This document shows, piece by piece, positions 36,701 through 48,371 of a stretch of 64,000 bases of DNA. Both the position numbers and the translations under genes were made by a program. Source of the stretch: Anastatus disparis (lineage: Eukaryota; Arthropoda; Insecta; Hymenoptera; Eupelmidae). The stretch's first letter is position 1, and every line of letters starts with the position of its first letter. The notes below the pieces were generated by a model, which searched no databases, was not told where the DNA came from, and saw only the letters and a list, made by a program, of their open reading frames with translations. The stretch is from positions 14,009,501 to 14,073,500 of the forward strand of contig JAFFSR010000136.1 of NCBI GenBank assembly GCA_017163975.1. The letters run 5' to 3'.

Positions 36701-39700
36701 TTTACGCATTGTGATAATTTTTTTCAGACTGAAATAAATTCAAAACATCACAAACGCGCAGTACACTAAAAAATCGAAGATTGGGTGTGTGCAAGCTGCG
36801 AAAAATCTTTTACTACTACATTTAATTCAAAGCAACATGAACGCTTGATCCATTTTGGAGTCGAAGATTAGAAGTGTAGTTTTTGCGTAAAATTTCTTAC
36901 CTTTAGAAGTAATTTGAAAAGTCACGAATTGAGAGTTTACTTAAATATCCAAGATTGGAAATGTACTCATTGTGATAATGCTTTTAAGACTAAACGAAAT
37001 TTAAAACATGACAAACGCACAGTTCACTTGAAAATCCGAGATGGGGAGTGTGCAAGCTGCGAGAAATCTTTGACTACTACATTTAATTCAAAGCAACATG
37101 AACGCTTAATCCATTTTGGAGTCAAAGATTAGAATTGTAGTTTTTGCGAAAATTTTTTACCTTCAGACGTTATTTAAAAAGTCACGAATCGAAAGTTTAC
37201 TTGAATATCTAAGATTGGAAATGTACTCATTGTGATAATGCTTTTAAGACTAAACGAAATTTAAAACATCACAAACGCACAGTACACTTGAAAATCCGAG
37301 ATTGGGAGTGTGCAAGCTGCGAAAAATCTTTTACTACTACATTTAATTCAAAGCAACATGAACGCTTGATCCATTTTGGAGTCGATGATTAGAAGTGTAG
37401 TTTTTGCGTAAAATTTTTCACCTTTAGAAGTAATTTGAAAAGTCACGAATTGAGAGTTTACTTGAATATCCAAGATTGGAAATGTACTCATTGTGATAAT
37501 GCTTTTAAGACTAAACGAAATTTAAAACATCACAAACGCACAGTACACTTGAAAATCCGAGATTGGGAGTGTGCAAGCTGCGAAAAATCTTTTACTACTA
37601 CATTTAATTCAAAGCAACATGAACGCTTGATCCATTTTGGAGTCGAAGATTAGAAGTGTAGTTTTTGCGTAAAATTTCTTACCTTTAGAAGTAATTTGAA
37701 AAGTCACGAATTGAGAGTTTACTTAAATATCCAAGATTGGAAATGTACTCATTGTGATAATGCTTTTAAGACTAAACGAAATTTAAAACATGACAAACGC
37801 ACAGTTCACTTGAAAATCCGAGATGGGGAGTGTGCAAGCTGCGAGAAATCTTTGACTACTACATTTAATTCAAAGCAACATGAACGCTTAATCCATTTTG
37901 GAGTCAAAGATTAGAATTGTAGTTTTTGCGAAAATTTTTTACCTTGAGACGTTATTTAAAAAGTCACGAATCGAAAGTTTACTTGAATATCTAAGATTGG
38001 AAATGTACTCATTGTGATAATGCTTTTAAGACTAAACGAAATTTAAAACATCACAAACGCACAGTACACTTGAAAATCCGAGATTGGGAGTGTGCAAGCT
38101 GCGAAAAATCTTTTACTACTACATTTAATTCAAAGCAACATGAACGCTTGATCCATTTTGGAGTCGATGATTAGAAGTGTAGTTTTTGCGTAAAATTTTT
38201 CACCTTTAGAAGTAATTTGAAAAGTCACGAATTGAGAGTTTACTTGAATATCCAAGATTGGAAATGTACTCATTGTGATAATGCTTTTAAGACTAAACGA
38301 AATTTAAAACATCACAAACGCACAGTACACTTGAAAATCCGAGATTGGGAGTGTGCAAGCTGCGAGAAATCTTTTACTACTACATTTAATTCAAAGCAAC
38401 ATGAACGCTTGATCCATTTTGGAGTCAAAGATTAGAATTGTAGTTTTTGCGAAAATTTTTACCTTGAGACGTTATTTAAAAAGTCACGAATCGAGAGCTT
38501 ACTTGAATATCCAAGATTGGAAATTTACCCATTGTGATAATTCTTTTTGGACTAAAAAAAATTCAAAACATCACGAACGCGCAGTACACTTGAAAATCCG
38601 AGATTGGCAGTGTGCAAGCTGCGAGAAATCTTTTACTACTACATTTAATTCAAAGCAACATGAACGCTTGATCCATTTGGGAGTGGAAGATTAGAAGTGT
38701 AGTTTTTGCGTAATTTTTTTACCTTTAGAAGTAATTTGAAAAGTCACGAATTGAGAGTTTACTTGAATATCCAAGATTGGAAATGTACTCATTGTGATAA
38801 TGCTTTTAAAACTCAACGAAATTTAAAACATCACAAACGCACAATACACTTGAAAATCCGAGATTGGGAGTGTGCAAGCTGCGAGAAATCTTTTACTACT
38901 AAATTTAATTTAAAGCCACATTAACGCTTGATCCACTGAAAGTTAGAGATTGAAAGTATAGTTTTTGCGAAAAATTTTTTACCTCTGAACGTAATTTAAA
39001 TAGTCACGAATAGAAAGTTTACTTGAATATCCAAGATTGGAAATCTAGTCATTGTGATAATTGTTTTTAGACTAAACCAAATTTAAAACATCACGAACGC
39101 ACAGTTCACTTGAAAATCCGAGATTAAGAGTGTGCAAGCTGCGAGAAATCTTTCACTACTAAATTAAATTTGAAACTACATCCACGCTTGATCCACTGAG
39201 GAGTTGGGGATTGGAAGTATAGTTTTTGCGAAAAATTTTTTACCTCAAAACGTAATTTAAATAGTCACGAATTGAGAGTTTACTTGAATATCCAAGATTG
39301 GAAATGTACTCATTGTGATGATGCGTTTAAAACTCAACGAAATTTAAAACTTCACAAACGCACAATACACTTGAAAATCCGAGATTGGGAGTGTGCAAGC
39401 TGCGAGAAATCTTTTACTACTAAATTTAATTTAAAGCCACATTAACGCTTGATCCACTGAAAGTTGGAGATTGGAAGTATAGTTTTTGCGAAAAATTTTT
39501 TACCTCTGAACGTAATTTAAAAAGTCACAAATCGAAAGTTTACTTGAATATCCAAGATTGGAAATTTACCTATTGTAATAATTCATTTTAGACTTAAAAA
39601 AATTCAAAACATCACGAACGCGCAGTACACTTGAAAATCCGAGATTGGCAGTGTGCAAGCTGCGAGAAATCTTTTACTACTAAATTTAATTTGAAACTAC

Positions 39701-42700
39701 ATCCACGCTTGATCCACTGAGGAGTTGGAGATTGGAAGTATAGTTTTTGCGAAAAATTTTTTACCTCAGAACGTAATTTAAATAGTCACGAATAGAAAGT
39801 TTACTTGAATATCCAAGATTGGAAATCTACTCATTGTGATAATTGTTTTTAGACTAAACAAAATTTAAAACATCACGAACGCACAGTTCACTTGAAAATC
39901 CGAGATTAAGAGTGTGCCAGCTGCGAGAAATCTTTTACTACTAAATTTAATTCAAAGCTATATCTACGCTTGATCCACTGAGGAGTTGGAGATTGGAAGT
40001 ATAGTTTATGCGAAAAATTTTTTACTTCAAAACGTAATTTAAATAGTCACGAATCGAAAGTTTACTTGAATATCCAAGATTGGAAATCTACTCATTGTGA
40101 TAATTATTTCTAGACTAAACAAAATTTAAAACATCACGAACGGACAGTTCACTTGAAAATCCCAGATTAAGAGTGTGCAAATCTTTTACTACTACATTTA
40201 ATTTAAAGCAACACGAACGCTTGATTCATTTGGGAGTCGAAGATTAGAAGTGTAGTTTTTGCCAAAAATTTTTTACCTTCAAACGTAATTTGTAAAGTCA
40301 CGAATCGAGAGTTTACTTGAATACCCTAGATTGGAAATTTACCCATTGTGATAATTTTTTTCAGACTGAAAAAATTCAAAACATCACGAACGCGCAGTAC
40401 ACTTGAAAATCTGAGATTGAGAGTGTGCAAGCTGCGAGAAATCTTTTACTACATTTAATTTAAAGCAACATGAACGCTTGATCTACTTGGGAGTCGGAGT
40501 TTGAAAGTTTAGTTTTTTGCAAAAAATTTTTTACTTCGGAACGTAATTTAAAAAGTTGCGAATCGAAAGTTTACTTGAATTTCCGAGATTGGAAATGTAC
40601 TCATTGTGATAATTCCTTTTAGACTAAAAAAAATTCAAAACATCACGAACGCGCAATACACTTGAAATCCGAGATTGGGTGTGTGCAAGCTGCGAGAAAT
40701 CTTTTACTACTAAATTCAATTTATAGCAACATGAACGCTTGATATACTTGGAAGTCGGAGATTGGAAGTGTAGTTTTTGGGAAAAATTGTTTACCTCAAG
40801 AAGTAATTTAAAAAGTCACGAATCGAAAGTTTACTTGACTATTCGAGGTTGGAAATGTACTAATTGTCATAATTCTTTTAAGACTAAACAAAATTTAAAA
40901 CATCACAAACGCACAGTACACTTGAATATCCGAGATTGGGAGTGTGCAAGCTGCGAGAAATCTTTTACTACTAAATTTAATTTGAAACTACATCCGCGCT
41001 TGATCCACTGAGAAGTTGGAGATTGGAAGTATAGTTTTTGCGAAAATTTTTTTACCTCAAAACGTAATTTAAATAGTCACGAATAGAAAGTTTACTTGAA
41101 TATCCAAGATTGGAAATCTACTCATTGTGATAATTATTTTTAGACTAAACAAAATTTAAAACATCACGAACGCACAGTTCACTTGAAAATCCGAGATTAA
41201 GAGTGTGCAAATCTTTTACTACTACATTTAATTTAAAGCAACACGAACGCTTGATTCATTTGGGAGTCGAAGATTAGAAGTGTAGTTTTTGCCAAAAATT
41301 TTTTACCTTCAAACGTAATTTGAAAAGTCACGAATCGAGAGTTTACTTGAATACCCTAGATTGGAAATTTACCCATTGTGATAATTTTTTTCAGACTGAA
41401 AAAATTCAAAACATCACGAACGCGCAGTACACTTGAAAATCTGAGATTGAGAGTGTGCAAGCTGCGAGAAATCTTTCACTACTAAATTTAATTTTTAGCA
41501 GCATGAACGCTTGATTCACTTGGGAGTCGAAGATTAGAAGTGTAGTTTTTGCAAAAAATTTTTCACCTTGAGACGTAATTTAAAAAGTCACGAATGAAAA
41601 GTCCACTTGAATATCCAAGATTGGAAATCTAGTCATTGTGATAATTGTTTCTCGACTAAACAAAATTTAAAACATCACGAACGCACAGTTCACTCGAAAA
41701 TCCGAGATTAAGAGTGTGCAAGCTGCGAGAAATCTTTTACTACTACATTTAATTTAAAGCAATACGAACGCTCGATTCATTTGGGAGTCGAAGATTAGAA
41801 GTGTAGTTTTTGCCAAAAATTTTTTACCTTTAAACGTAATTTGAAAAGTCACGAATCGAGAGTTTACTTGAATATCTAAGATTGGAAATGTACGCATTGT
41901 GATAATTCTTTTAAGACTAAACAAAATTTAAAACATCACTAACGCACTGTACACTTGAAAATCCGAGATTGGGAGTGTGCAAGCTGCGAGAAATCTTTTA
42001 CTACATTTAATTTAAAGCAACATGAACGCTTGATCTACTTGGGAGTCGGAGTTTGAAAGTTTAGTTTTTTGCGAAAAATTTTTTACTTCGGAACGTAATT
42101 TAAAAAGTTGCGAATCGAAAGTTTACTTGAATTTCCGAGATTGGAAATGTACTCATTGTGATAATTCCTTTCAGACTAAAAAAAATTCAAAACATCACGA
42201 ACGCGCAATACACTTGAAATCCGAGATTGGTTGTGTGCAAGCTGCGAGAAATCTTTTACTACTAAATTCAATTTATAGCAACATGAACGCTTGATATATT
42301 CGGAAGTCGGAGATTGGAGGTGTAGTTTTTGGGAAAAATTGTTTACCTCAAGACGTAATTTAAAAAGTCACGAATCGAAAGTTTACTTGACTATTCGAGG
42401 TTGGAAATGTACTAATTGTCATAATTCTTTTAAGACTAAACAAAATTTAAAACATCACAAACGCACAGTACACTTGAATATCCGAGATTGGGAGTGTGCA
42501 AGGTGCGAGAAATTTTTTTTCTACTAAATTTAATTTACAGCAACATGAACGCTTGTTTCACTTGGGAGTCGGAGAATGGAAGTGTAGTTTTTTCGAAACA
42601 TTTTTACCGTGGATCGTAATTTGAAAAGTCACGAATGAAAAGTCCACTTGAATATCCAAGATTGAAAATGTACTCATCGTGATAATTCTTTTAAGGCTAA

Positions 42701-43010
42701 TTAAAATTAAAAACGTCAAAAACGCGCAGTAAACTTGAAAATCCGAGATTGGACGTGTACTCATTACGACAAATCATTTTCAAGTAAAGAAGATTCAAAA
42801 CATTACCAATGTGTGGTCCTTTTAAGGATCCGAGATTGGAAATGTACAAACTGCGAAAAATCTCACGCTAGTAAAATGTATTTAAATTGACACGAACCCG
42901 TTATCTATTTAAAAACCCGGTATTAGAAATATACTCTTTACAACAAAACTTTTAGTTTTAAATGGAACCAAGATTACAAGTTAAACATAGTAATAAATTT
43001 CCTTATAAAC
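27707..43010 (+). repeat. Tandem array of ~58 decayed three-finger C2H2 zinc-finger units
   Basis: About 15 kb of head-to-tail ~260-bp units, each encoding 87 residues in three 29-residue fingers. Finger 1 (CSFCEKFFTLRRNLKSHESRVY) has Tyr in place of the last His. Fingers 2 (CTHCDNAFKTKRNLKHHKRTVH) and 3 (CASCEKSFTTKFNLKQHERLIH) keep C-x2-C-x12-H-x4-H. Linkers are L(N/K)I(Q/R)DW. Most units have an in-frame TAG replacing the Trp codon of the GVEDWKC linker, or a TAG in finger 2 (NSF*TK), plus 1-2 base indels. Longest intact frames are 60-90 residues and many lack ATG. Higher-order copies are visible: ~30.0-31.4 kb repeats at ~34.16-35.43 kb; 28.02-29.07 kb resembles both; 32.77-33.99 kb repeats 6,240 bases later; and a three-unit block repeats near 36.9 and 37.7 kb. 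The decay increases after 42.5 kb. Read as pseudogenic satellite DNA derived from a zinc-finger gene. Confidence 0.92.
31683..32714 (+). pseudogene. Best-preserved stretch of the zinc-finger array (four units in one frame)
   Basis: Four consecutive units stay in the same reading frame, with finger spacing intact. The only breaks are one TAG per unit, at the Trp position of the linker before finger 1. Cysteines and histidines of fingers 2 and 3 are kept in each unit. C2H2 proteins of this kind normally bind DNA in the nucleus. With a stop every 87 codons and mostly no ATG, no such protein can be made from here without readthrough. Confidence 0.7.
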
Positions 43011-43015
43011 AATAA

Positions 43016-43644
43016 TAGTTATATACGTAACTTGGGAGTACGAAGGATGAATACAGGCGAGACTAAAGTGTTTGTCGCTTGAGTAGCAGTTAGTCGAGGG
43101 CGCGCGAAGCGCGTTCGAGACTGACTGCTGCTCAAGCGACAAGCACTTTAGTCAAGCCTGGATTCAGAATCCTTCGTACTCCCAAGTTACGTAGATAAGT
43201 TTATGTCGTTGGTAGGCCGTATGAGGAACTATAAAAATGATTTTTTAAAATTAATGATATATGTTTTATTAAAAAAAAGTAAATAATGTCATTATTTACT
43301 TATTTATTTTACTTATTAACTGTTTAACTTTGAAAATTTTTTTAAACAAAACATTCTGTAAAGTTAAAATTTTATATGAATTTGTATGAGCATTGACATA
43401 TCTAACGACATTCTTTTGTTTTCACTAACCTACGAATCGATGTCACTCGCGTCATATACGGCCATGCTGTGCGATATCTCGATCTGTCAATACTCCCTTA
43501 GGGAGTATAGAGCTGTTAATACTCCCTTAGGGAGTATTGACAGAGAGAATATCGTCGAGATATTAGCATGAACGTATGCAATGCCTATACAAATTTAGCG
43601 TGGTCTATAGGTATTCCACCGAATACGGCCTACGACGACATAAA
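43016..43644. mobile_element. Multi-hairpin foldback element, family 1, copy 1
   Basis: 629 bases, nearly identical to 52625-53253. Hairpin 1 (43025-43192) has ~75-base arms from cgtaacttgggagtacgaag to its complement around a GC-rich tip (gggcgcgcgaagcgcg). A second outer stem joins tttatgtcgttggtaggccgtat (43200-43222) with atacggcctacgacgacataaa (43623-43644). Within it lies a third palindrome of repeated actcccttagggagta units near 43490-43550. No coding capacity. It lies directly after the end of the zinc-finger array. Confidence 0.85.
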
Positions 43645-44366
43645 TTTATATACATGGAATGATTCATGTAGATGCTCGAAATTAGCATCTCCATTCTTTT
43701 TTCATTCGCTACATTTATGCTATGCTATTTTTGCGATGCCACGTAATTTAGTACTATAGTATTCTATAGAAGACTCACTTATTACATGGAGCGAGAATTT
43801 TTTTAGTTACATCATAAAAAAAATTTTATACTTTTTATTTAACCTACGTAAGGACAACCTTTTTAAGCTAGTACTCTACAACACTAAGCTTGTATCTATT
43901 CTATTATTTATAAATCAATTACTTATCATCCGGATCTTGCTAAGGATATTTTTCAGTTTAAGAATAAATCGCTGATCACAGGGATTATCCGCGTCGTACT
44001 ACTTGATTAGATCAACATCATGTTGTTCTAATAAACTTTATTTATTTTCATATTAAATACTGTTCTTGTAACAGGAACAAAACATTAGCTGATAAAAGGA
44101 CTATGCGTAGCAGTGCAATGGGATAGTTAGAATGTGTCTTAATCTTGAAAGTCATAACTTTATATTTTTATCTAATAGCCACATGTCATTAACCATTTTT
44201 CGTTATATTATTTTTGTGATAATATTTAGAATCACGTTTATACTTTGACTGCAATGCTAACAAGCGATAAAGGTTATTAGAAACTTTGCAGACAAACAGC
44301 TTTCGTCATATCTGTCCAGGATACATTCGTTTGAATAATTAAAATGAATTTGCTTGTAAGAAAACT
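43645..44366. repeat. Dispersed repeat fragments
   Basis: 43740-43805 matches 47640-47712 (gtactatag.gttct.tagaagactca, acatggagcgagaatt). 43907-44240 matches 23891-24240, including the tttataaatcaattacttatcat start. Same unclassified repeat family as at 22.8-24.5 kb. No gene. Confidence 0.55.
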
Positions 44367-44790
44367 AGGGGTGCGAGTAGCTCGAACTACGAGTAGTTCG
44401 AACAAATTACTTGACTTGACTCGAGCTCGTCCGAGTCGAGTATTAACTCGAACTTTTCAAGTTACTCAAAAAAATATGAACTACTTGAATAACCTGAGTT
44501 ACTTGAATGACTCGAGTAACTAGAATGACTCGAGCTACTCGAACAACTCGAAAAACTAGATTATATATTATTATGTAGAAATAAGTTCTTTTCTATTCGA
44601 AAAAAATTATTTTTTTACTCATTATTTTCATTAACTGGCTGTAAATTCTGTTTATCCGTCTATTTAGAAAGAATATTAGAATAAGTTTTAAACTAATTTC
44701 GAGTCGAATTCAGTATTATATTGGAGTAGCTCGAGCCATCCGAGTAATTCGAATTATTCGAGTAATTCATATTTTTACAATAAGATAAAA
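44367..44790. repeat. hAT-like terminal region rich in ACTCGA motifs
   Basis: Begins taggggtgcgagtagctcg, a start typical of hAT transposon ends, and continues with many alternating ctcgag/actcga/ttcgaa motifs. No matching opposite end seen, so it is likely a partial element. Similar ends at 47.71 and 52.36 kb. Confidence 0.5.
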
Positions 44791-44819
44791 ATATAACACA
44801 AAAATATAAAATAAGATAA

Positions 44820-46261
44820 CCTTATTCCGCATCTTCATTCAATAATAGTGATGAGATTCGTATATCTATTCAACATCAAGACTTATGTCTTCTACCATCT
44901 CGTAGTTCACTCCATATTTGTGGTAGAACCGTGAAAACTGACGGAACCACGGTAGCTAATACGGTTCTAGTCAATAACGCCATCTGTCACATGTTTGAAG
45001 AAATCCGATATGAAATCAATGCTGTGGAGATTGACAAATGTAAAAATGTTGGTTTAACAACACTTATGAAAGGATGGCTTTCCTTTTGTTCTAGTCAAGA
45101 GTCAATTCTTGAGAACGCTGGTTGGGTTGATGTAGAGGAGAATCTAAAAGTAAACGACGAGGGAGGTTACTTTGACTTATCTATTCCTCTGAGTATGATT
45201 TTCGGTTTTGCTGAAGACTATCGTAAAATTGTAGTTAATGTAAAACATGAACTTATACTGACAAGATCTAGGAATGATTTGAATGCGGCAGTTCAGACGC
45301 ATCATGAAAATAGATACCAAGATTTTCAGATCAATTTGTAAAGAATAGAATGGCTTATGCCCTATGTAATATTATCGAATGCCTACAAACTTCGCTTACT
45401 CAATCATATTGAAAAAGATAAAGCGATTGCAATGAGTTCCCGCAGTTGGGACTTGTACGAGTATCCGCTACTTCCAACCACATCAAAACACGTTTGGACT
45501 GTTAAAACTTCTAACCAATTGGAAAAGCCACGTTTTGTTATTCTAGCTTTTCAAACGAATCGAAAAAATCTAAAAACAGCCAATGCGAGTCGCTTTGATC
45601 ACTGCAACATAAGTAATGTAAAGCTTTTCCTTAATTTGCAATACTATCCATATGGAAATCTAAATTTAAATATTGAACGTAATCAATTCGCTATGTTATA
45701 CGATATGTATGCTTATTTTCAACCTGCGTACTATGAGAAAGATGCCGAACCGCTCTTAAAAAAGCAAGATTTCATTGACTACACTGAAAAGACATCGGTG
45801 CTCTCCCCGCCACACTGGTATATCCGTAACGGCGCTCCCTCTTTCAATCCATTACGGAGCAAGACCGGCGCTCGAGTGGTCCCGTTTTGTAGCAGCTCCT
45901 AATAAGCCGTGTGATAGACGCGGTAACTAGCGCCGCAAGAGGTCGTTTGCGGCGCTCTCAAGGCGCGGGCCGGCGCCGCTACGGTCCCGATTTCACAAAC
46001 TATACAGGCTGTAGGATTCGGCGTAACTACGGTTAGGTGGGTGACTGTAGCGGTCCCTACGTCTTTTCAGTGTATGTGCCGTTGATTGTAATCGATTGCT
46101 CGAAACAAAACGAATCTCTGAAAAACGCTTCTGTGGATATTCGCTTAGAATTTGAATCAAGAAATAATATTCTTGCTGGAACATCAGCTTACTGTTTGAT
46201 CATACACGATCGCGTAGTCGAGTACAATCCTGTCAATGGTAATGTACGAAAACTTGTCTAA
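44820..46261 (+). pseudogene. Virus-like/transposon gene, possible capsid-like protein, broken
   Basis: An open frame from 44820 runs to a TAA at 45339-45341, continues in the same frame to 45781, and resumes at ~46075 to a stop at 46259-46261. The gap is a MITE (45782-46072). Conserved-looking stretches include SSLHICGRTVKTDG, VVNVKHELILTRSRNDLNA, SSRSWDLYEYPLLPTTSKH, KPRFVILAFQTNRKN, LFLNLQYYPYGNLNLNIERN and VIDCSKQNESL. From memory these resemble a family of uncharacterised proteins common in insect and cnidarian genomes, which I suspect to be capsid-like proteins of a mobile DNA virus or large transposon. That assignment is inference. There is no ATG near the left end, so the true start is lost or lies beyond the hAT-like sequence. 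The premature stop and insertion make it non-functional. Confidence 0.6.
45782..46072. mobile_element. CACTA-like MITE inserted in the virus-like gene
   Basis: A 291-bp GC-rich insert with perfect 12-bp terminal inverted repeats (CACTGAAAAGAC / GTCTTTTCAGTG), flanked by a TA duplication (45780-45781 and 46073-46074). The coding match to the host gene stops and resumes exactly at these ends. The interior has GC-rich hairpins (gcgccgcaagagg...tgcggcgc). CACTG ends and a 2-bp duplication fit a CACTA/EnSpm-related or similar cut-and-paste element. No coding capacity. Confidence 0.85.
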
Positions 46262-46309
46262 GTGGTGGGGGAATAGTTATAAATTGGATGTTTATCGTCA
46301 AAAGAGTCA

Positions 46310-46816
46310 TTCACGACGGAGTTCTTGGTCGATATGCAAGGCTTCAAGCAGCCTGGTAATGACTATGTTTTAGAAGAATTGGCTATAATTCCATTGAACG
46401 ACGATTCTGATCCGCTCGTACTACTTTTTAAAGAACCGTTTGCTTGGCGAAGACTCACAGATAAATATAAGACGCAAGACAAATGGTTTGAACAATATTA
46501 TCATAGTTTGTCTTGGCGTTCTGGTACGATTCCCTACACCGAAATACGAAACATTCTTAAAGAAGCTCTACAAGATGCTAGCAAAATTTTAGTGATGGGA
46601 AGTATAAAGAAAAGATGGTTAGATCGTTTCAAGTTCAACGTTACCGATGTTATAGAGATGGGTTATCCACCACTGGATAAGATAAAGTTAGTGACTGTTT
46701 GCCCCCATCACAATGGAATGTATAAAGCTTGTTGTGCTCTACACAACGTCAGACTCATGAAAAAATATTTTACTGAGAGTCGTTTGCCATTGGAAATATC
46801 TATGGAGTGTAAGTAA
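46310..46816 (+). pseudogene. Companion reading frame of the virus-like block
   Basis: About 165 residues open from near 46310, starting VDMQGFKQPGNDYVLEELAI and ending in a His/Cys-rich segment (CPHHNGMYKACCALHNVRLMKKYF). The same type of protein often accompanies the capsid-like family in insect genomes, as far as I recall. An exonuclease-like or metal-binding role is possible but unproven. The frame has no upstream ATG in context (first residue from TTG). It lies 60 bases after the capsid-like frame and probably belongs to the same element. Confidence 0.45.
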
Positions 46817-46828
46817 ATGATTACATAG

Positions 46829-47047
46829 ATGAGAGCTCTCATCACTATAAAAGTAGAAGCGTGTCATGACTTGTATTATTTCATCATGGGACAAAGTCCG
46901 AGCATAACCGCTAAACCTAACGAGTATACTCCTCTTATTGATTCTTTTAAAAAAGAGATGTCATGGAAGGAGCATTACGAAAAATATAAATCACAAATAC
47001 CACCCCCAAATATCAAATATAAAAAAATTTTAACTCGGCCCTTTTAA
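46829..47047 (+). other. Short open frame after the virus-like block
   Basis: 72 codons from ATG, rich in Lys and Pro near the end (SQIPPPNIKYKKILTRP). Its position 12 bases after the previous frame suggests it belongs to the same element. No domain recognised; may be chance. Confidence 0.3.
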
Positions 47048-47270
47048 GAGCTACAAAAAAAATTTAAACGTAATAAACTGTTTAAAAATTATAAGAGCAT
47101 AAACTTGGGTTATTAAAGTTGCTACAAACTTGAGTTATTAAAATTCTAACCTGTCGCGACAAGTAATGGGCTACAAATGCAGTGGGTTAAAAATGTAGTG
47201 GGCTAGAATCTTCCTTGTTTATCTACTCCAGTAATCGTTATGAAAACAAATTTAATTCATAATTTAATTC
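47048..47270. other. Short spacer with local direct repeats
   Basis: Phrases such as acttg.gttattaaa and aatg.agtgggctaga/ttaaaa recur within 150 bases. No gene. Confidence 0.35.
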
Positions 47271-47274
47271 AAAC

Positions 47275-47470
47275 CGACAGGGACATCCGAAGGTCCGAGT
47301 ATGGAAATGTAAACAATGTGAGAAATCTTTTGTCAGGATAATTAATTTGTAACAACATGAAATTTTAGTACAATTGGGATTGCGGAATTGAAAGTGTACT
47401 ATTTGTGAAAAATATTTTATTACTAAATCTAATTTGAAACATCACGAACGTATAGTACACTTAAAAATCT
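47275..47470 (+). pseudogene. Detached fragment of the zinc-finger array
   Basis: Encodes remnants of two fingers: VWKCKQCEKSFVR followed by a stop, then CTICEKYFITKSNLKHHERIVHLKI. They match the array at 27.7-43.0 kb in spacing and linker (VHLKI). It lies 4.3 kb past the array end, separated by the foldback element and the virus-like block, so those were probably inserted into the original locus. A SINE head abuts its right end. Confidence 0.75.
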
Positions 47471-47558
47471 GCTGCCGAGAGCGGGATTCGAATTCTGAAC
47501 CCCGAGAATGTGAATCCAACGCTCTACCGACTGAGCCACAGACCGGCTCGAGACTAAC
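47471..47558 (-). mobile_element. SINE family 1, copy D (tRNA-like head only)
   Basis: Only the tRNA-like part remains. On the - strand it has an A box (gtggctcagtcggtagagc) and B box (gaattcgaatcccgctctcgg). Its joint with the zinc-finger fragment is abrupt. Confidence 0.75.
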
Positions 47559-47713
47559 TTTTACCATGAATTACAGGAAAAAACAGTCTCAGAAGTAGAA
47601 AACATTATATGTCTAGGCTTGCCATTCCTCAAGCGGAAACATGTCAATTTAGTACTATAGTGTTCTCTAGAAGACTCATTTATTACATGGAGCGAGAATT
47701 TTATTAGTTACTA

Positions 47714-48370
47714 GGGGTGTGCACATACTCGAATAATAGAGTTCGAGTCGAGTTTTTTTTCCGAGTTCGAATCGAGTACTCGAGATCCTTAAGTACTCGA
47801 AAAAACACGAGCGCAATATGCATTTTTTTAACATCCCCAGCGAAAAGTTCGTTTACACAAAATTATTTTATAAATTAAAATTGATACATAAAAAAACTAG
47901 AAACACAAAATATTTTAAATAATAGTACGCTAATAAATTCTTACTAAATATAATTCGTATAAAATTTATTTCCAAAAGCACGCATTTATAAAACAAGATC
48001 TAATAATAAATCAGTGGAAGAAAACAATAAATAATAATTCATTAAAAATCACATAAATCACATATTATTTGAAAGATTTAAAATAAAAAATCAATAAATT
48101 ATTAAAAATCACTTACATTTGAAATAACATTTGAGGTTCATATTCCAAATAAATGTAGAACTCTAACAATATCTTCGGAAACATATTTCGATAAATCATA
48201 ATTATTTAATCAATTAAATTATCGATTTTGATATTCAAATTTCATTTAATTATATTAACATCCAATTAAAATTTGTGATTGTTATATATTTCTAACAGTC
48301 TTTTTATATGAGTGTACAGTTGCGTATATTTATAAACTATACACTCGCACATGCGCATATCGTTAAAAAC
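47714..48370. repeat. hAT-like end and AT-rich DNA
   Basis: 47714-47810 begins taggggtgtgcacatactcga with ctcgag-rich sequence, like the elements at 44.37 and 52.36 kb. The remainder is AT-rich with no gene. Confidence 0.45.
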
Positions 48371-48371
48371 A

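Noticed and set aside
28320..42764. Individual 60-90 residue zinc-finger reading frames as separate small genes
   Set aside because: Many begin at TTG with no ATG, all end at shared nonsense codons, and neighbours show the same frame continuing; they are fragments of one decayed repeat.
27707..43010. CRISPR-like regular repeat array
   Set aside because: Regular spacing is real, but the units are contiguous coding-derived repeats without spacers, in a eukaryotic context.
43386..43759. Two short open frames within and after the foldback element
   Set aside because: One spans the internal palindrome, the other crosses the element border; neither has homology-like features.
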